From: Flavobacteriales bacterium
GTDB taxonomy: Bacteria; Bacteroidota; Bacteroidia; Flavobacteriales; BACL11
Direction of reading: 5' to 3'
Assembly: GCA_002715885.1 (NCBI GenBank)
Contig: PBAG01000006.1
Coordinates: 1-10,199, forward strand
Length of the DNA stretch: 10,199 bases
Part shown: in pieces, positions 7,901 to 10,199 of the stretch
Layout of the letters: every line of letters starts with the position of its first letter
Numbering within the stretch: the first letter of the stretch is position 1
Position numbers and translations under genes: made by a program
The notes under the pieces: model-generated
What the model saw: the letters and a program-made list of their open reading frames with translations, nothing else
Database searches by the model: none
What the model was told of the DNA's origin: nothing

Positions 7901-8182
7901 CTTAGAGATCAAATATTAAATCTTGAAATTATGCTTGGAGGAAGTAAAGTGAGAAAAGAAATTGGAGAGGAATATGAATTCACAACAATGTGGACTTATC
8001 TTTGGTCTGCTAATGGAGGAACTAATTCTACCTACGGCCCAACAAAATCTCACAGAAAAAATCTATCCAATGCCAACAAAATTTTCGTTGCAATATCATC
8101 AGATTACAATGCCTTAAATAATAAATACAAGCAAATCAAACCCAAACTTGAATCAATAGGAGCTCCAAAAACTGAAAACTAA
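4925..8182 (+). CDS. Secreted VPS10/sortilin-like BNR (Asp-box) repeat protein
   Basis: This 1085-residue exported protein has a signal peptide at residues 1-23 (LSLLLLSIFFINTNSLA). Residues about 38-745 form beta-propeller repeats, opening with FRSIGPALMSGRISDI and closing with LGTFGRGIYILDDYS. Ten Asp-boxes of the S/T-x-D-x-G-x-x-W type are visible, starting at residues 81, 135, 186, 244, 294, 340, 383, 524, 596 and 652; several have Asn for Asp, and the one at 383 lacks the Gly. Residues about 840-925 look like an Ig/FlgD-like beta-sandwich (GFNRVSWNLY), preceded by a charged Lys/Glu-rich stretch (811-840). Residues about 943-1078 are mainly helical. Homologues are common in Bacteroidota and often called glycosyl hydrolase, but I see no catalytic residues that prove this; peptide or glycan binding is equally possible. 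No type IX C-terminal domain is evident. The stop abuts the pirin start. Confidence 0.88.
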   Translation: MKTIKYLSLLLLSIFFINTNSLAEEKNKTTNKKNNSSIYSGLKFRSIGPALMSGRISDIVIHPENENVWYVTAGSGGVWKTENSGTTWNSIFDGQKSYSIGCIALDPQNPEIVWVGTGENVGGRHVAYGDGIYKSQDGGKSWKNMGLKKSEHLSKIIIHPKNQNIIWVASQGPLWSSGGERGVYKTTDGGKNWNRVLGDEEWVGATDLLIDPRDPKILYAATWQRHRTVAGYMGGGPGTAIYKSVNGGKNWKKLKNGLPKSNMGKIGLVLSPQNPDVIYAAIELDRRKGGVYKSENKGGSWKKMSDAVAGGTGPHYYQELYASPHHENEIYLADNYMQVSYDGGKTFVRMNESEKHVDNHAVAFKKSDPNYILVGCDGGLYESFDRTKNWKFIDNLPLTQFYKIAVDDAEPFYHVYGGTQDNNTQGAPSRTDNIHGIRNSDWYIVLGGDGHQPATEPGNPNIVYVQWQRGNLNRHDKITGENVNIKPQADLGERTERYNWDSPILVSPHNPKRIYFASQRVWKSDDRGDSWTPISKDLTQNVNRVTTPFFNKKQKWDNPWDMYAMSNYSTITSLSESPIKEGLIYAGTDDGIIQVTENGGEKWRKINFNNISGLPNTAFVNDIKADNFNENIVYAVFDNHKYGDYKPYVFMSKNKGRTWKNISENIAENALAWRIVQDHVDKDLLFLGTEFGVYFTNKKNKEWTKFSSGLPNISVRDIAIQKRENDLVLGTFGRGIYILDDYSCLRNFDVSKVKNEAELFSPRDSYWYKQKRPLGGRKKASQGDNYFVADNPPYGVEFTYFLQEKYSSKQAMRKKEERKLEKDDLEVSVPDWKVLEDEKKEIKPKVWLFIYSNDKIIKKVKAQNKKGFNRVSWNLYSESKGMITEKNVKRDASGLMIGPGEYSAQLHKQIEGKFSPISSTVNFNVKKLSDGALKNESDINKNEFSQSVYELRNSGNELSNNIRKLKSNTEILLKSYERAEAINSDLLDEILKLRDQILNLEIMLGGSKVRKEIGEEYEFTTMWTYLWSANGGTNSTYGPTKSHRKNLSNANKIFVAISSDYNALNNKYKQIKPKLESIGAPKTEN

Positions 8183-8902
8183 ATGATTGAGCTATTAAAA
8201 AAAAACGAACAAGTATATGGTGAATTTAATGGTGGTGAAATCTATGAAAACAAACCAATAGGATTTCCCGGCGAAAGCAGTTCGTCAAAAGCTTATTCAA
8301 ACTTATTTTATTGGGCACACGCATCTGCAAAAGTTGATAGCACAATTGGTCTACATCCACACAAAGGATTTGAAATAATGACTTTTGTTTTAAATGGAAG
8401 TATCAAACACTATGACACATTGATTGACAAATGGATTGAATTAGAAAAAGGTGATATTCAGCTAATTCAGTCTGGGTCAGGAATTTCACACTCCGAATTT
8501 ATGAAAAAAGATAGTTCTATTTTTCAAATCTGGTTCGATCCTAACCTTAGCAAAACAATGTATCAAGAACCGAAATATGAAGACTTCAAAGCAAAGAAAT
8601 TTAAGACAATAAATCACAAGAAACTTTTTGTTGGTAAAAATGCGCCAATTAAAATTGAAAGTGAAAATGTTGAAATTTATGAACTCTTTTTAGATGATAA
8701 TTATAAAATTAAACTTGATAAAAATTTTTATTACTCTATTTACTTAATTAATGGCAGCGCTTATTTAAATGATATAAAATTAGAAGCTAATGATTTTATA
8801 AAAGTTCAAAATGAAACAGTTTTAGATTTTCAAATTGAAGATAGCTGCTGTTTTTTCATCATTAGTTCTCCAATAAAAACAACTTATAAAACATATATAT
8901 AA
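8183..8902 (+). CDS. Pirin-family bicupin protein
   Basis: This 239-residue cytoplasmic protein has no signal peptide. The N-terminal cupin (about 1-120) carries the pirin signature HPHKGFEIMTFVLNGSIKHYD and SGSGISHSE. Its four metal ligands are His58, His60, His103 and Glu105, with the same spacing as the iron ligands of human pirin. The C-terminal cupin (about 160-235) has no such ligand set. Pirin relatives include quercetin 2,3-dioxygenases, redox-responsive regulators and proteins of unknown role, so only the fold and a bound metal can be predicted. The ATG follows the TAA of the propeller gene with no base between, pointing to translational coupling and one transcript. There is no separate promoter or Shine-Dalgarno. 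Length is slightly shorter than the roughly 290 residues of human pirin, as in many bacterial members. Confidence 0.9.
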   Translation: MIELLKKNEQVYGEFNGGEIYENKPIGFPGESSSSKAYSNLFYWAHASAKVDSTIGLHPHKGFEIMTFVLNGSIKHYDTLIDKWIELEKGDIQLIQSGSGISHSEFMKKDSSIFQIWFDPNLSKTMYQEPKYEDFKAKKFKTINHKKLFVGKNAPIKIESENVEIYELFLDDNYKIKLDKNFYYSIYLINGSAYLNDIKLEANDFIKVQNETVLDFQIEDSCCFFIISSPIKTTYKTYI

Positions 8903-8903
8903 A

Positions 8904-9824
8904 TCAAAAATTTAGGACATCGTCCTTATTAAAATCAATATATAAGCTTTCCCCTTTTTTTAATTCTGAATTGTGATAAAGACTAATAATATCATTACCC
9001 AATTTAGCAGATACTCTGTATTTTTCTCCTAAATAATGAGAGTTTTTTATCTCTACACTATAAGCTGATTTTTTTACAATTTTAATGTTCTCTGGTCTGA
9101 TATGTTTTTGTTGATTATCTACAGAAATACATGTAACATCTCCAAAAAGTTCAGCTGTAGATAAATTTTTTGGATATTTATAAATATTTTCAGGTGAATC
9201 TATAGATTCAATAATACCATTATTAATAATCATTATTCTATCAGAAATTTCAAGCGATTCTTCAATATCGTGATTAACAATAATGGTCGTAAGATTTGAT
9301 TCTTTAATAATTTCAAAGACTATTTCCTTAACATATCTTTTATTTACAGTGTCTAAATTACTAAAAGGTTCATCGAGCAAAAGAAGATCAGGGTTTCTAA
9401 TAAGTGAACGCACTATTGCGACTCTTTGATTTTCACCTCCTGACAACTCATATGGAAACCTTTTTACAAGAGCTTTTACTTCTGTTTTTTCTAATAAATG
9501 ATTTAATTTCTCTTGGTCATATTCTGAGAGATTAAATAATATATTATCAATTACGTTAATATGTGGAAACAATGGACTTTCTTGAAAAACATAAGCTATT
9601 TTTCTAAAGCTTGCCTCTTGCTTATGTATTTTGTCTCCATTAAGAACTACACTACCTGAATTTATATTAGTTAAGCCAGATAAACATTTTAACAATGTAG
9701 ATTTTCCAATACCACTGGTGCCTATAAGTGAAATGATTTCGCCTTCCTTTTGCTGAAAAGTAATATTTTCAAGAACTAATTTTTCATCGTACTTTTTACT
9801 TAAATTATTGACCTGTAAAAACAT
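8904..9824 (-). CDS. fbpC: ABC importer ATP-binding protein, ferric-iron (FbpC) type
   Basis: This 306-residue ATPase powers a binding-protein-dependent importer at the inner face of the cytoplasmic membrane. All nucleotide-binding motifs are intact: Walker A GTSGIGKST (35-43), Q-loop Gln81 (VFQESPLFPH), signature LSGGENQ (127-133), Walker B LLLLDEP (147-153), D-loop SNLD (155-158) and H-loop His185. Residues about 225-306 form a short TOBE-like regulatory domain containing HIRPENIKI, as in the FbpC/PotA/CysA group. The start overlaps the end of the permease gene by 20 bases in another frame, so translation is probably coupled. Iron as substrate is inferred mainly from the permease; spermidine, sulfate or thiamine importers share this ATPase type. 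The gene converges on the pirin gene, with one base between stop codons. Confidence 0.87.
   Translation of the reverse strand: MFLQVNNLSKKYDEKLVLENITFQQKEGEIISLIGTSGIGKSTLLKCLSGLTNINSGSVVLNGDKIHKQEASFRKIAYVFQESPLFPHINVIDNILFNLSEYDQEKLNHLLEKTEVKALVKRFPYELSGGENQRVAIVRSLIRNPDLLLLDEPFSNLDTVNKRYVKEIVFEIIKESNLTTIIVNHDIEESLEISDRIMIINNGIIESIDSPENIYKYPKNLSTAELFGDVTCISVDNQQKHIRPENIKIVKKSAYSVEIKNSHYLGEKYRVSAKLGNDIISLYHNSELKKGESLYIDFNKDDVLNF
8906..8926 (-). terminator. Candidate terminator inside the 3' end of the ATPase gene
   Basis: On the minus strand a 5-bp stem (AGGAC/GTCCT, loop GAT) is followed by AAATTTTT, then the TGA stop. The stem is short, but its position is right for stopping the ABC operon before it runs into the pirin gene. 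On the plus strand the same stem is followed only by TATT, so it would be a poor terminator for the propeller-pirin transcript. Confidence 0.3.
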
Positions 9825-10199
9825 TTTTTTTATTTAAATAAGATGAAACATATACCAGCATAAAACTACAACATATTATTAAAGTAAAAGAATATAAACT
9901 TGAATATGCAAGCATCTCTTCATTTGCATATTCGTAAGTCTGAGTTGCAAGAGTTTCATAATTAAACGGTCTTAAGATTAATGTCACTGGAAGTTCTTTT
10001 AAAATGTCAATAAAAACCAAAATGAAAGCAGAAAAAAAAGCGTATTTATTTAAAGGAAAAGTTATTTGATAAAATAATTTAAATGGATTTAGATTTAAAG
10101 ATGTTGCTTGATCATCAAAAGTTTTAGGTTGTTTTTTTAAACTTGAATCCAAAGGGAAAATAGCAACTGAAATGAATCTAAATACATATGCATAAATTA
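9805..10199 (-). CDS. fbpB: Ferric-iron-type ABC importer permease, C-terminal part (5' end outside window)
   Basis: The frame is open from the window edge to TAA at 9807-9805, giving 130 visible residues. A TTG at 10152 could be read as a start, but the frame continues upstream (YAYVFRFISVAIFPL) into sequence matching this family, so the gene runs past the edge. Visible parts are the end of a membrane segment, a cytoplasmic EAA loop (DQA-x3-N-x9-I-x-FP, visible residues 29-48, with Asn in place of the usual Gly), a membrane segment at about 52-66, the iron-permease hallmark KELPVTLILRPFNYETLAT (67-85), and a last membrane segment at about 96-120. The hallmark is shared by FbpB/FutB/SfuB-type permeases that receive iron from a periplasmic binding protein. 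The rest of the permease, and perhaps the binding-protein gene, should lie just beyond the right edge. Confidence 0.85.
   Translation of the reverse strand, partial: IYAYVFRFISVAIFPLDSSLKKQPKTFDDQATSLNLNPFKLFYQITFPLNKYAFFSAFILVFIDILKELPVTLILRPFNYETLATQTYEYANEEMLAYSSLYSFTLIICCSFMLVYVSSYLNKKNVFTGQ

Noticed and set aside
4925..8182. Calling the propeller protein a sialidase or other glycosidase
   Set aside because: Asp-boxes are structural. I could not find the sialidase arginine triad or another catalytic set, so only the repeat fold is claimed.
10150..10152. TTG as the start of a short 115-residue permease
   Set aside because: The frame stays open to the window edge and the upstream residues match the iron-permease family, so this is an internal Leu codon.

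Overview
The window looks like ordinary chromosomal DNA of a low-GC Bacteroidota, most likely a marine-type member of the Flavobacteriia. The evidence is AT-rich DNA, signal peptides of the MKKIFVLLLIPFFLFSQ kind, candidate promoters with the Bacteroidota -7 element TAnnTTTG, A-rich leaders mostly without Shine-Dalgarno sequences, and protein families typical of the phylum. The DNA is almost entirely coding. The longest gap is the divergent promoter region at about 4807-4924. I see no tRNA, rRNA, CRISPR array, insertion sequence or prophage gene.

Left block, minus strand (transcribed from about 4806 down to 1). A secreted endonuclease/exonuclease/phosphatase (EEP) family enzyme (3826-4806) is followed 5 bases later by a GTG-started lipoprotein of the alkaline phosphatase/nucleotide pyrophosphatase superfamily (2879-3820). 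After 72 bases comes a lipoprotein oligopeptidase B (641-2806). After a further 45 bases comes the start of a secreted repeat protein (1-595), whose C-terminus lies outside the window. The first two enzymes form a plausible pair for breaking down extracellular phosphoesters; the peptidase could add peptide scavenging. All four products carry export signals.

Middle block, plus strand (4925-8902). A divergent promoter drives a 1085-residue secreted protein with ten Asp-box (BNR) repeats of the VPS10/sortilin-like propeller type. Its stop codon directly abuts the start codon of a pirin-family cupin protein that keeps all four metal ligands.

Right block, minus strand (8904-10199). This holds the ATPase and the 3' part of the permease of a binding-protein-dependent ABC importer. 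The permease motifs are those of the ferric-iron (FbpB/FutB) family. The two genes overlap by 20 bases. The ATPase gene converges on the pirin gene with one base between the stop codons.

I found no clear new multi-gene system. The items most worth following up are the near-identical 120-residue tandem repeat in the truncated surface protein, the hairpin between a Shine-Dalgarno sequence and the oligopeptidase start, the substituted S2-site acidic residue in the oligopeptidase, the possibly leaderless EEP gene, and the abutting propeller-pirin pair.
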